DNA of 64,000 nucleotides from Torymus aiolomorphi (GCA_036365515.1 CM070875.1:95357128-95421127); one strand, 5' to 3'; shown: positions 1-12,649, numbered from the stretch's first letter. The notes: generated by a model not told the origin, from the sequence alone. Made by a program: numbers and translations.

Positions 1-3000
1 GTAATAAAAATTTTAAATACAATTCCAATATTAAAGGAAGAAGAAAAGGAAGATTTGCAACAGAAAATGTTAAATGAAATTTTATCAGAAAATATAAATG
101 ATTTACATTACCGAAAAATTCTGGAAGACAGCGAAAATAATATTAGATCATTAATAAATAATATTAAGATTGCTATTGAAAATAATGATCAGGCAATTGA
201 TTTTGAGGAAATCGGATCAATAGACTACAAACAATTTTTGACAATAATTAATAGGAAGATTGAAGTAGATTTAGAAGAGTATAATAAACTTTATGGAAAT
301 GAAAAAGAATATGATTTTATCTCTTACGAAATAGACAATCTACCGGAGGGGTTTCAAATAATAGAGGACTTTAACATAAATGAGAATGAGATTTTAAATT
401 TAGAATCAATAAATTTTATACAGGAAGATGATTCAATACAAGATTTAAAAGGGGTTACTCGAAGAGGAAAATTATTAGAAAAAATATGTTATCAAGAATT
501 GCCTGAAAATATTAAAACAACGATTAGGGACCTAGTTTTGGAAAATAAAGATATATTTTGGTTAGAGGGAGATGGTTTAGGATCATCTAATGTGGAACAA
601 CATGAAATAAATTTAACAGACGACAAACCCGTATATGTAAAACAATTTCCTTTACCACACAAATTAAAGGAAATAGCAATAGAAGAAACTCAAAAATTAA
701 TAACAAATAATCTAGTAAGAAACTCAAAAAGTGCTTTTAACGCTCCAGCATGGATTGTACCAAAAAAACAACTAACAGACGGACAAAAACGATGGCGTTT
801 AGTTATAGATTATAGGAAACTAAATGAAAAAACAATTCCAGATCCATATTTACTTCCAAATATTATAGAAATATTCGATCAACTAGGAAAAACTGAATTC
901 TACCATGTCATAGATTTAAAATCGGGTTTTCACCAAGTACCTATGAAACCAAATGATATACATAAAACAGCGTTTAGCATAAATCCTTTAGGACGTTTTG
1001 AATTTCGCGTATTACCTTTCGGATTGAGAAATTCACCGCGTACATTTCAAAGACTTCTGAATACGGTTTTAGCCGATTTGATCGGTAAAATATGCTTTGT
1101 GTTTATCGACGATATAATCATTTTTGGAAAAACTGTGAAAGAAGCAAACGAAAGATTTAACGCAGTAGCACAAAAATTACGAGAAGCAAATTTAAAATTA
1201 GAACCCGAGAAATGTGAATTGTTTAAGGAAGAAGTTTGTTATTTAGGACATATTATAAGCAGAGATGGTATCAAACCCGACCCAAAAGAGGTCGAAGCAG
1301 TAAAAAACTTCCCGACACCAAAAAATGTTAAGAATATTCGAGAGTTTTTGGGACTCTCAAACTACTATAGAAGGTTTATAAAAAACTATGTAAAAATAAC
1401 TAAACCTTTAAATATTTTGCTAGAAAAAGATGAGAAATTCATTTGGGGAATAGATCAAGAAAAGGCTTTCAATGATGTGAAAGAAACACTCTGTAAAGCC
1501 CCAGTTTTGCTGTATCCGCGATTTGACGAACCATTCATTATCACGAGCGATGCTTCGAATTTTACTTTGGGTGCAATTTTATCTCAAGGTGAAATAGGTA
1601 AAGATCCGGCAGTAGCTTACGCATCAAGAAGTTTACATAAGGCGGAACTGAAATATCACACATACGAAAAGGAAGCTTTAGCTATCATGTTCGCAATAAA
1701 AACGTTTAGAAACTATATTTACGGAACAAGGTTCACAATAGTTACGGATCATAAACCACTTTTATGGCTAAAATCAGCTGACAATAATACTAGAGTGCAA
1801 AAATGGAGACTCAAATTATCAGATTATGAATTTGATGTTATCTACAAACCAGGAAAACAAAAGGCAAAGGCAGATGCATTATCGCGAAATCCGATAGAAA
1901 TATTTGTAGTTACAAGAGCACAAAAGAAAAGAGAATCAAATAAAAGTATAGAATTAACGAGTCAAATGAATCATGACGACAAAATCAAGATTTTAAATGA
2001 TAATCGGATAGAAATGAAAACAAAACGAGGCAGACCAAGGAAACCGAATAAAGCACATACCAGAAATAATGGAAAAAGAGACGGAAGTACTACAAATAAT
2101 ATAATTGAGAAACAAAAACGCGACAATGTAGTATATTCAAAAAATTCAATTCAATTCAGAAATGACAACATTGTACATTTAGTAACACAAGATTATAAAT
2201 CACTAGACGAAAATACTGATTTATTAATAAAAAATAAAAATCTAAAAATAAATACAAGTCTAAAAAAGGAGGAAATTGATATTATTAATATTGGAAATAG
2301 GAAATTATTTATTTTATGTCTCGATATATCAATGACATCAAACATCGTTAAGGAAAATTTAGTAAAGTTATTCAGAATATTAAAGGAAATATTAATTAGG
2401 AATAAAATATCTATTTTTAGTATATAAAAAAATATTGAAATTTTAAATATAAGTCAGATAGAGATAGAAGAAATTTTAAAACAAATTTTTAACGACTCGA
2501 ATATAAAGAAAATAATATGTTCAAATAACGTCGACTATGTACAAAATACAGATAGAGACAGAATTTTCAATATGTATCACTCTTCTACAATAGGAGGGCA
2601 TTCCGGTGTAAATCGAACTTATAACAGAATTAAAGAAGAATATTTTTGGGAAAATTTAAAATCGGATATTCAAAACAGAATAAAGAATTGCGATGACTGT
2701 CAAAGAAATAAACTAAAACGGAAAAAAACTAAACAACCTATGATTATAACAGACACACCAATAAAAACATTTGACAAGATTGCTATGGATATAGTAGGAC
2801 CATTTAATATTACAAAAAATAACAATGAATATATATTATCTATTCAGGATCAATTATCGAAATTCATAATTCTAACATGTTTAAAAGATCAAACGGCAGA
2901 ATCGGTATCAGATGCCTTTATAAAAAGATTCATATGTATTTTTGGATCACCTAAAATAGTATTAACGGACAGGGGAACAAATTTTACTAGCAAAATGATG

Positions 3001-3601
3001 AAACAAATAGCAAAAAGATTTAAATTTGATAAGATTGAAACAACAGCTTTTTCCCCACAATCTAACGGGTCTCTAGAAAGAGCTCATCACCTACTATGTG
3101 AATATCTTAAAAATTTTTCAACAAAAAAAATACGAATGGGATGAATTTTTAGAATTAGCACAATTTCATTACAATACGAGCGTACACACTAGCCAAAAAT
3201 TTACACCGTACGAAATAGTTTTTGCTTCTCCTGCTAGAATTCCATCTAGCGAACCAATTAAGAAATCAGAATTATTGCCTACATATAACGGATACTTAGA
3301 AAAATTAATTAAAAACATGAGAGAAATTGCTCAAATAGCAAGGGGAAATTTAATAGTTTCAAAGGAAAAATCCAAAAATTATTACGATAAATTTATAAAC
3401 CCAGTACAGTTTGATAAGGGTGATAAAGTATGGTTAATTAAAGAGCCAAAACCGGGCAAACTTGAAAAAGATCATTACCAGGGCCCTTTTGACATATTAA
3501 AAATAAATGAAAATAACAGTATCACTATTAATTATAAAGGAAAAGCAAAAACTGTACACTCAAATAAATTAAGTCTTGTTAACGGCAAAAAAAAATCGTA
3601 A
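1..3601 (+). pseudogene. pol: Ty3/gypsy pol polyprotein (RT, RNase H, integrase), 5' end outside window, two breaks
   Basis: The frame is already open at base 1, so the beginning (gag and protease) lies outside the window. Reverse transcriptase motifs run LVIDYRKLN (about nt 800), FHQVPM, then the catalytic FIDD near nt 1102-1113. RNase H follows with TSDAS (about 1540) and VTDHKPLLWL (about 1742). A TAA at 2425-2427 interrupts the frame; the same frame then stays open to 3144. Integrase has an HHCC zinc finger (H at about 2580-2605, CDDC at about 2690-2700), D in MDIVGP, D in LTDRGTNF and E in SNGSLERAH. A second break is a one-base shift in the A8 run near 3121-3130; the chain then continues in the next frame to 3601 and holds the YQGPF-type C-terminal GPY/F module. 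Only two lesions in 3.6 kb suggest a young copy. Family assignment is secure; errantivirus-like placement is inferred from the env gene that follows. Confidence 0.93.
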
Positions 3602-3622
3602 AACAACTTTCTGTTTTAGGAA

Positions 3623-5688
3623 ATGGAGAAAATATTATTAAAAATTTTCATAATTTTAACCTTCATCAAATATAATAAAGCCATAATTGGATTCAACTGC
3701 TGATCCAGCAGTAAAAACATACTCCTTAGTGGATACCGGTGAATGCGACTTCCATGAAGAAGATTTGCAAGTATCTAATACAACCATAGAATTATTACAA
3801 TTAGCAGAATTCAAAACAAGTTATGTAATTCAATATAAAATAGAAATAAGACGAACAATATATCACTGCGGAATGTTCAGTCATTTAGGTCCAGTTGAAA
3901 ACGGTTTACAAGAATATTTATACGACGTTGGCTTGGAGCAATGTAAATTTATTCATAATACAGGAATATTTAAATATGACAATTCTCACACAATAGCGAA
4001 TATTAAAATAAATGAGACTAAAACAGTAGGAATCGATCTAGCAGGAAAAATCGAAGGGAAATCTTGTTCAGGAGGCACCTACGCGGATGATTATGGAATT
4101 ATTCTTGTTCAAGGCCTCATAAAAATTACGCTCATGGAAGAATATGCAAAAGTAAACTTAAACAATAATAAATTACATTTAAACTCGGGAACAACATGCA
4201 AATTCTCAGACGAACGTTGCATAGACGCGCAAGCCGGTTATGCATTTTGGTCGCATGTTCCAAACGAAAATTGTTTTGACAATAAATACGATGTTTTATT
4301 TAAAGGCACCGTAACAAAAACATTATCACCAAATCAGGAAGTAATGTATATAATAAATACTTATGATATATCTTTTTCTTTAAACGCTGTAGAAAATATT
4401 AAGTTTTGCGACAGAATTATAACGAAAACAGAACATCCTAAATTATTTATTTACGAAAAAAGTAATGTAAACATTTTATTCGATAATGATGTGAGTCAAC
4501 AGCGAGATCTAATTAATATAGATATTTGCGTATACAAATGCGAAATTTGAACATGTAGAAAAACATTTTCGGGCGCAATTTAAAAGTTTATATTTAAATA
4601 TTTTAACAAAAATGTGCGAGTTAGAGAGAAAAGAAATCCAAAATTCCTTATCCCTCACATCAAATTTCCCAGATGAATTTGCTTATAATGTTATGCAGAA
4701 GCCAGGATACATTGCTAGACTTGCAGGAGAGGTGGTACACATAATAAAATGTACCCCGATTAACGTAAAAATTCACCATACTAAGGAGTGTTACGAGGAA
4801 CTTCCCATAATATCAGGAAACACTACTTGGTTTCTGACGCCGAAAACACATATTTTGATCAGAACAGGAACACAGATCGAGTGTGATTCAATAATTCCAC
4901 CCTATTATAAGGTAGACAATAATTGGATAAGTTTGACGCCTACGCCGAGGAAAATAGAGAAAAATATCACGGTTTTCAAGCCTAAAATTATCAAAAACTG
5001 GATACCGGAAAAACTGAATTCCTTAGCAACAAGTGGAATATATACACAACAAGATCTGGAAAAATTCGAGGAAAGATTACTCTTTCCAATGGAAAAGAAA
5101 TCCATCCTAAATACCATAGCAAAATTCACACAAAGTGCAAATTCTGCAAAAGATGACTTGATGAGAAATTTTCTAACAGAAAAAACACTCACTCATATTG
5201 CTGAAAGCACTTGGAATAAAATAATAGAAAAATATGAAGAATATGGAACAATAAGCTCAGGAATCATTATGACATTAATAATAATGCAGTTAACGAAGAT
5301 GATAGTAGATCTGATAATAAGAGGATATACACTCCAAAAACTATACGGATGTTCCAGACATTTATTTGGATCAATATTCACATCTGTAACACACTTATTA
5401 GTAGTGTTGAACAAGATAAATGATGCGGAAGGACAACATTTTAGAAATAGAAGAGATATGGCGAGCGAACTTCAGGAAATAGTAGTAACGAAACCTACCA
5501 TATCTATGCCATTAAAAGAAAACCATTCTACAAAAATAGAAGAACACGAATTACAAGAGTTTAAACCAAGAAGAGTTGTAAATCTAAGACCCTTGCCACC
5601 CCTCCCACCACGTCCCATTGTAACTAACTCTACAAATTCCACATCCACATCCCAGAAAAAACCCGAAGGAGAACTTTTCGGAATTTAA
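3623..5688 (+). pseudogene. env: Envelope glycoprotein of the gypsy element, chuvirus-G-like, broken by two frameshifts
   Basis: An ATG at 3623 opens a short frame of about 26 codons that looks like a hydrophobic signal peptide and hits a stop near 3701. The ectodomain continues in another frame from about 3690 to 4550, with many cysteines and the segment SCSGGTYADDYG. A second one-base shift close to 4543-4549 moves the frame again, and 4612-5688 (open from 4522) carries the C-terminal half with more paired cysteines, a hydrophobic stretch at about 5255-5330 (IIMTLIIMQLTKMIVDLII) that could be the membrane anchor, and a proline-rich cytoplasmic tail (LPPLPPRP). The cysteine and glycine pattern resembles glycoproteins of arthropod chuviruses, which recur as env genes in arthropod LTR elements; this is pattern recognition, not a search result. 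Both shifts would block a full-length product unless splicing or assembly error explains them. Confidence 0.72.
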
Positions 5689-5782
5689 CTGATACAAACG
5701 ATAGAAATATAAAATATTTTTTTTTATTATTACAAAGAGCCCATAAATGTCAGTCTACGTAGCAAGAATTATTCACCGTTTT

Positions 5783-5797
5783 AAAGGGGAAGGGAAG
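5783..5797 (+). promoter_or_regulatory. Polypurine tract of the gypsy element
   Basis: A pure purine run (AAAGGGGAAGGGAAG) lies about 95 bp after the env stop and is followed at once by TG. This is the expected primer site for plus-strand DNA synthesis at the internal edge of a 3' LTR. Confidence 0.75.
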
Positions 5798-6200
5798 TGA
5801 ATGATATTAAATCATTCTCTAAAAAGAACAAATTGGTAACCGTCAGACCAAAACATAAAGAAAACTATAGAATCATACTACAAAACTTTCATATACGAAA
5901 TCAAGCAAAGAAATTAAAAAAAACCACAAACAATTCTACTACAATTGTAAAATAATAAAATTAAGAAAATCAAGCATCATTATACAAAATAATCAATAAC
6001 AAAATTTTACGAATTGTGAAAGTAAGAACAGAATTTTACTATTGCTATTATTATTATTATCACTACTATTATTCATATTAATTATTATTATTGATTTCTT
6101 TAATGAGAAGACAAGGGATAAGAAGGGAAAATAGGAATAGAAATGAAGAAAAAAAATATATTCAAAACAAAAATAATTTTTTCTTTCTCATATATTAATT
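5798..6200 (+). repeat. Candidate 3' LTR of the gypsy element; far end not fixed
   Basis: It starts with TGAATGATATT directly after the polypurine tract. It is AT-rich with an (ATT)-rich stretch at about 6043-6092. The 5' LTR is outside the window, so the end cannot be set by alignment. Base composition switches sharply to GC-rich near 6205, where TTGTAACGGG occurs; the same 10-mer recurs at about 9901-9910 after another ATT-rich stretch. The end coordinate is a guess. Confidence 0.45.
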
Positions 6201-7792
<1,592 letters not shown>

Positions 7793-8405
7793 CTAAGCTT
7801 TAAAAATAATATCATCCCCTAAGTAAAATATAGTCCCGAAACATGATTGAACGAAGCGTAATCTGACCCTCCAGTCCACATACACATCTAATAAATAAAA
7901 TAATCTACGCAGTCCGAAAAAGTCATCCTCATCACTATTCACACGAACTAACTGCACCCGTCCCATCATCAAGGAGACGGACTCCTCTAACTCGAGTAAA
8001 GTGGGCAACTCCAGAATCTCGAAATCCGGCCGAGCCAGATCTTCTCTTTCTCGAGGGTCAAGGCGGAACCATTGATTTATCTGAAATCAAAGAAGAAAAA
8101 TAAATATTAATTGTATATTTTATAACATTAAATTCAATAGATGAGATAAGCAAAGTTGCAGGTGTATATAAATAAAATAATAGACTCTTACCCTATAAAA
8201 TCGAGACACATTAGGCCTCTCCAGAGTACCAATGACCTCTACGCCCCACTGAAATAGGTCATTCATGGAACGAAAATAAATATTCCTGGTCCTCTTGTGA
8301 ACAAGCTGATGAACCTATAATTCACATAGACAAAATTAATAGCATAAAATTTACAAAAGCTTGAATTAAAATAGTAATAATACTTACACTGATGATAGGA
8401 GCCAT
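7793..8405 (-). CDS. Predicted three-exon gene, 142-aa product of unknown function
   Basis: Not a recognised family. Exon 1 is 8405-8388 (ATG at 8405 in the context AAAAAAATGGC, MAPIIS). Intron 1 is 8387-8315 (73 nt, GTAAGT...ATAG). Exon 2 is 8314-8192, exactly 41 codons, starting VHQLVHKRTRN. Intron 2 is 8191-8081 (111 nt, GTAAGAG, then a pyrimidine-rich tract ending TTTGATTTCAG). Exon 3 is 8080-7793, starting INQWFRLDPRE and ending DDIIFKA-stop. All introns are phase 0, so the three exons join into one frame with no stop. The product has a basic N-terminal patch, an acidic NSDEDD patch and leucine-rich hydrophobic segments; I see no signal peptide or catalytic motif. A TATA box lies upstream at 8472-8479. 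It sits antisense between a gypsy LTR and another LTR remnant, so it could be a host gene or cargo of an element. No clear AATAAA follows the stop. Confidence 0.62.
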
Positions 8406-8471
8406 TTTTTTCCAGTGTACAGGTTAAAGAAGAATTTAGAACTGACGATATTCAATGCATAACTATCTCGC

Positions 8472-8479
8472 TTTATATA
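8472..8479 (-). promoter_or_regulatory. TATA box upstream of the three-exon gene
   Basis: On the minus strand this reads TATATAAA. A TCAGTT initiator-like motif lies about 30-36 bp downstream (around 8440-8446), and the predicted ATG follows at 8405, leaving a leader of roughly 40 nt. The spacing is slightly long but plausible for an insect core promoter. 8406-8687 otherwise shows no further gene. Confidence 0.45.
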
Positions 8480-8687
8480 CCCCATTTCTGCATATTCCTG
8501 CGGAATTTCGGTAGGCGACAGTTAATGAACTCTGTGTCATCAAACTTACGACTCATCAGAAAAACTTTCCTCATAGCGAACCGTCGGTTTACACATATTG
8601 TGCTAATACATTCACTTATTTCCATGTTAACACCCTTGTAAGAAAAATCACTGATCCCACATGTTTTTAAATTTTACCCAACAATTC

Positions 8688-8720
8688 AAGGGGGGAGGTA
8701 ATACGTCCAGAGACGTATCT
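8688..8720 (+). repeat. Polypurine-tract/LTR-start-like motif, copy 1
   Basis: AAGGGGGGAGG is followed by TAATACGTCCAGAGACGTAT. The same arrangement, with TGTTACGTCCGGAGACGTAT, occurs at 9962-9992. Purine run plus this conserved block looks like the internal edge and first bases of an LTR. Beyond about 30 bp the two copies no longer match, so this copy is probably a truncated or divergent LTR running to about 8865. Confidence 0.45.
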
Positions 8721-8865
8721 TTTAAACATTTACCAAACAAAACGTAAATCAGTGATTTTTCGACACACAGAATAATGTACACGCGAAAAATTAACTTCGA
8801 TACGAATTTATGCGACGCAGCACTTCGTTTGTGCGACATCGAGTCACCGACCTCATCTAATCAAG

Positions 8866-9549
8866 TTAAAGGGGCTAGACACCTTTTTTCTCTGAAATAA
8901 GAAGTCACATTTTAATACATAAATGTAAACTAATTATTTCATACTTTTTACATATAAAAGTGGGTATATTTACCTTGCCTTAAAACTTTCTCCGATGGGC
9001 CTTTTATATGGTCCAGAACCATAGTCATCGATGAAACAAGTTTTTTCACTAACCGTAAGCTTTGAAATTTTCCTGTGGATGGATTGACTCCAGATTTGAA
9101 CTAAATTACTCCTGAATAGTATAATTCTCATATGAGTGTAGGGATTTAGGATTAAATGTCGGAAAAAATTTTTACATCAGAAAAATTATGAAAAAATATA
9201 AAAAATTTTAAAAAATTAAAAAAAACTCTTGAAAAACAGCACAATTTTTTTTTTCTCATTAGATCAAAAATCCCTACACTCATATGAGAATTATACTATT
9301 CAGGAGTAATTTAGTTCAAATCTGGAGTCAATCCATCCACAGGAAAATTTCAAAGCTTACGGTTAGTGAAAAAACTTGTTTCATCAATGACTATGGTTCT
9401 GGACCATATAAAAGGCCCATCGGAGAAAGTTTTAAGGTAAGGTAAATATACCCACTTTTATATGTAAAAAGTATGAAATAATCAGTTTACATTTATGTAT
9501 TAAAATGTGACTTCTTATTTCAGAGAAAAAAGGTGTCTAGCCCCCTTAA
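8866..9549. mobile_element. TTAA-flanked foldback element (MITE), about 680 bp
   Basis: The element is bounded by TTAA at 8866-8869 and 9546-9549. Its ends are AGGGGCTAGACACC and the complement GGTGTCTAGCCCCC. Nearly the whole length is one inverted repeat: about 8870-9160 pairs with about 9257-9545 with few mismatches, leaving an AT-rich loop of roughly 100 bp. No coding capacity is seen. TTAA duplication is the hallmark of piggyBac-type transposition and also occurs in some other superfamilies. It interrupts the LTR-like sequence that starts at 8699. Confidence 0.85.
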
Positions 9550-9972
9550 ATTACGACTAAGCCCGAAAACACAGTGCCAATGTCAGCAGATAGGGAAGAG
9601 CTAAAATCAAGAACTTGCATTCCGACATCAAAATCCCCATAAGAACCGAGATAGGAGGATCAGGAAGAAAAATTAATAGGTCAAATCAACGTTCAACCAG
9701 ACAACCTCAAAAATGCTGAAAGGGTCATTTGAAACTTAAACCTGATAACCACTAATTCAAAGTGAAACTGACGAGTATTATTATTATTGTTATTATCATT
9801 ATTATTATTATCATCATTATTATTTTTATTATATTTACTATAATTATTATCATTCATAACTCGTATTATTATATTTTATCATTTACTTATCAATAAATTT
9901 TTGTAACGGGAAATCTCTGATGCATAATACATTGTTGAATCTCTATGACATTCAACAGTCTAAGGGGGGAGG
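9550..9972 (+). other. Remnant of an LTR element internal region with ATT-rich stretch and polypurine tract
   Basis: No gene is visible. There is an ATT/ATC-rich stretch at about 9775-9870, the 10-mer TTGTAACGGG at about 9901-9910 and a polypurine tract AAGGGGGGAGG at 9962-9972 directly before TGTTACG. This looks like the last bases before a 3' LTR. Confidence 0.4.
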
Positions 9973-10064
9973 TGTTACGTCCGGAGACGTATTATAGAGA
10001 TTTAGAATTCCATTCTGAAAGTTTATTCACATCAGATATTTCCTGACCTGCAACCGAAAGTTTC

Positions 10065-10450
10065 TTAACGGGGTGCCATAATCCTACCATTACCGACCGA
10101 GCAATTGGCACAGTTTCAAGCTTATTAAAAGTGAAATACATAAAATCACAAAAAATCAAGAGAACACTTCGCTGCAGTTTTGAACGATCTATCACCCAGT
10201 ACAAGTTTGAAGTCGAAATATAAAGTGGTTTTTGCAAAAACTTTGAACAAAACAAAATTCGGTTTCTTTCAAAGTTTTTGCAAAAACCACTTGATATTTC
10301 GACTTCAAACGTGTACTTGGTGATAGATCGTTCAAAACTGCAGCGAAGTGTTCTCTTGATTTTTTGTGATTTTATGTATTTCATTTTTAATAAGCTTGAA
10401 ACTGTGCCAATTGCTCGGTCGGTAATGATACGACTATGGCACCCCCTTAA
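10065..10450. mobile_element. TTAA-flanked foldback element (MITE), about 380 bp
   Basis: TTAA at 10065-10068 and at 10447-10450. The ends are CGGGGTGCCATA and the complement TATGGCACCCCC. The arms pair along almost the whole element, meeting near 10245-10265. Both strands therefore show mirror-image open frames (for example 9992-10540 minus and 10278-10586 plus), which are by-products of the palindrome and not genes. Confidence 0.85.
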
Positions 10451-10598
10451 TAAAGATGATCTCAATTTATCATCTATAACCCAATTAAACCGCATAATAA
10501 AACTGCGAAATGCATCACGCGCGTCAGTCACAGCGTACAAGAAACCTGGCGAGCTCCGTGTAACTCTACGACATCGAGGAAGTTGAAATCGTAAGCCT

Positions 10599-11606
10599 TA
10601 CACTGAGAAAAATGTTGTAGTAAATTTTATTATAACTGTAATAAAAATTACTATAAAGTATAGGAAGAGTGAAATAAATACAATTTATGCTGCATTTTTA
10701 TTATAATTGTATGAATAATTACAAAATTTCTTGTAATTTTGATGACAGTTGTTGATTAGAAAGTATTACGAAATAAAAGAAAAATTGCTATACACATAGC
10801 AAAACCTGTGATATAATAAAATTTAAAATATATGCTTTTAATTTTTATTAGAATAGAATATAAATTTTATTTTGTAGCGTTTAAATTTTATTTTGTAGCG
10901 TATACATTTTATTTTGTAGCGTATTAAAAATTACTATAAACATAGTAAAAAGTGCCACATTCAAAAATTGCTACAGGCCATAAGAAAGTTTGCTACCCAA
11001 GATAGTAAAAATTGCTACAACATTAGTACTTTCTGCGCAGATCAAGGCGCCCACGTGTCTGATTGAGGTTATGTTTCTACGGGAATTTCACTTTGTCTTG
11101 CTTTTAAATTTACAAAATATTCAAAACCTTACTTCAATTATTTTATTTTTATATTATGCACATTAATGATAAGTTTCTTCGTGTCATCAAAGTTATTTAG
11201 TGTCATTATTTAATATTATCTGAAATTTTCTTGAAATCGATGGTTTGACATGTAGAAGTTCCAAAATTTTACACTCAAGAATCCTATTTGGGTAAGTGGT
11301 TAGCGCGTCCGATTGCCGCGGTGAAGGTTGCAGGTTCGATCCCAACGCTCGTAAAAAAAAATATTTTTATTTCTCATTTTAATTTATTTCCACATTAAAT
11401 ATTGTATGATTAGAGTTTGAAAATAGTTCTGAAAAGAGGAAGAACGAGAAAAAATTTAATTTTTTGAAATTTAAGATCATTCATAAAAATTACTATGTTG
11501 CATAGTAAAAATTGTTATAATTTCGATTTGTCCCTCCGTTCCTACAAAATATAGTAATTTTTCTTATGTTTATAATAAATTTTACTACAACATTTCTCTC
11601 AGTGTA
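10599..11606. mobile_element. TA-flanked MITE of 1,004 bp with CACTGAGA ends
   Basis: The element proper is 10601-11604, starting CACTGAGAAAAATGTTG and ending in the complement CAACATTTCTCTCAGTG, with about 35 bp of inverted terminal repeat. It is flanked by TA on both sides. The neighbouring intact copy of the host repeat (GTAAGCCTTACTCGTC, about 11652-11667) is an empty site that confirms the edges and the TA duplication. Inside are several short ATTACTATA / ATTGCTATA blocks and a tRNA-like segment at 11284-11352. No open frame is seen. TA duplication fits Tc1/mariner-type mobilisation. Confidence 0.85.
11284..11352 (+). ncRNA. tRNA-like segment with perfect Pol III B box (SINE-type head)
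   Basis: GGTTCGATCCC at 11333-11343 matches the B-box consensus, and GGGTAAGTGGTTAGCG (from about 11290) is an A-box-like block about 40 bp upstream. The T arm does not pair well and no acceptor stem closes, so this is not a functional tRNA. A run of A follows (11354-11361). It probably derives from a tRNA-headed SINE inside the MITE. Confidence 0.5.
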
Positions 11607-11929
11607 CTCATCTAGCAAGCAGATCTTATAAATTATTGAAATTGTAATCGTAAGCCTTACTCGTCTAGTAAGCAGATCTTATAAGTTATTTATAGTAAAT
11701 TTATAAAAGCAAGTGTAAATTCTAAATGTAAAGAACAATTATAGAAAAAGAATTGTAAATAAAATTACAACGCATCGATCTACCAGAAGCCAGCAGATTA
11801 TATTGGTAAATAAATTATTGTATTTTATATAATAAACATACATAAAACCAATTACTATTTATTTCCACTTATTTCTGGACTTCACATTACATTGAATTTG
11901 GAAATAAAATAGATAGCACACCAAAAAAT

Positions 11930-12420
11930 TTAGACATTAACATTTAAGGCACTAAAATCGATAGAAAGTACGAGATATTTAGGCATCATTTTTGATAGTA
12001 ACATGAGATGGAACTACTGATACCTTGAGGATAATATATTATGCCCTCTTTCACAGCATTATTTCATATGGAAATATAGCCTGGGAGGCGCGTATTCTAA
12101 CAGTAAAAGCTTGCTCAATAGACTACAGATAAGATTACTTAAAATAATTAATAAGAACAAATTTACACCCGAGAAAAATCCTATGAGCTTGGATAAAATC
12201 TTTTCGTACAAATCACTGTCTTACCATTACGAAGAATTACAGCCAGCCTTTATTAACTCCAATAGTACAACGAGAAAAAAAGTATACAAATTCCGAGAAG
12301 ACACCTGACCATTAGCACAAAAAACAGTTACATTAGAGCATTAATGCAGTTCAATAACCTACCAAATGAATTAAAAACAATTAGACACAAGCATACCAAA
12401 ATAATTAAACTAAAATAGTG
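11930..12420 (+). pseudogene. 3'-terminal fragment of a non-LTR retrotransposon RT (jockey/CR1-like)
   Basis: In mixed frames the sequence reads ESTRYLGIIFDSN (about 11970), then SIISYGNIAWGGAYSN (about 12060-12105), then LLNRLQIRLLKIINK (12111 on) and later LMQFNNLPNELK. This order is typical of the C-terminal end of jockey/CR1-type ORF2. The frame is broken several times and the stretch is only about 500 bp. Two ~46-bp direct repeats with TTATTCTTATAAAAGT at about 12450-12545 may be its 3' UTR tail. Clade assignment is tentative. Confidence 0.7.
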
Positions 12421-12649
12421 GATAAGAGGAAACCCCGAATACAACTTATAAATTAATTATTCTTATAAAAGTCAACAAACTCCTAATCAAATTTACATTA
12501 AATTATTTATTCTTATAAAAGTAAACAAACTTCTAACCAAATTACTTTAGTTCTAAGTTAGTATTTAAGTGCGCCGGTCCAGAGAACAGGAATTAGTTCC
12601 TCTGCTGGATTACATATGTAATTGTAAATTCTGTATAATCTTGTACATT

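Larger units (their letters stand above)
9973..11890 (+). repeat. LTR (or solo LTR) interrupted by two MITEs; 3' end approximate
   Basis: It starts TGTTACGTCCGGAGACG after a polypurine tract. Without its two insertions (10069-10450 and 10601-11606) it would be roughly 520 bp. It holds two tandem copies of a ~55-bp unit containing GTAAGCCTTACTC..TCTAG and CAGATCTTATAA (first at about 10585-11640, split by the TA-flanked element; second intact at about 11641-11690). AATAAA occurs near 11759. The end near TTCACA (about 11885-11890) is inferred only. Confidence 0.45.

Noticed and set aside
9992..10586. Two mirror-image frames of 182 and 102 codons
   Set aside because: They are the two arms of the TTAA foldback element read on opposite strands; no codon-level sign of a protein.
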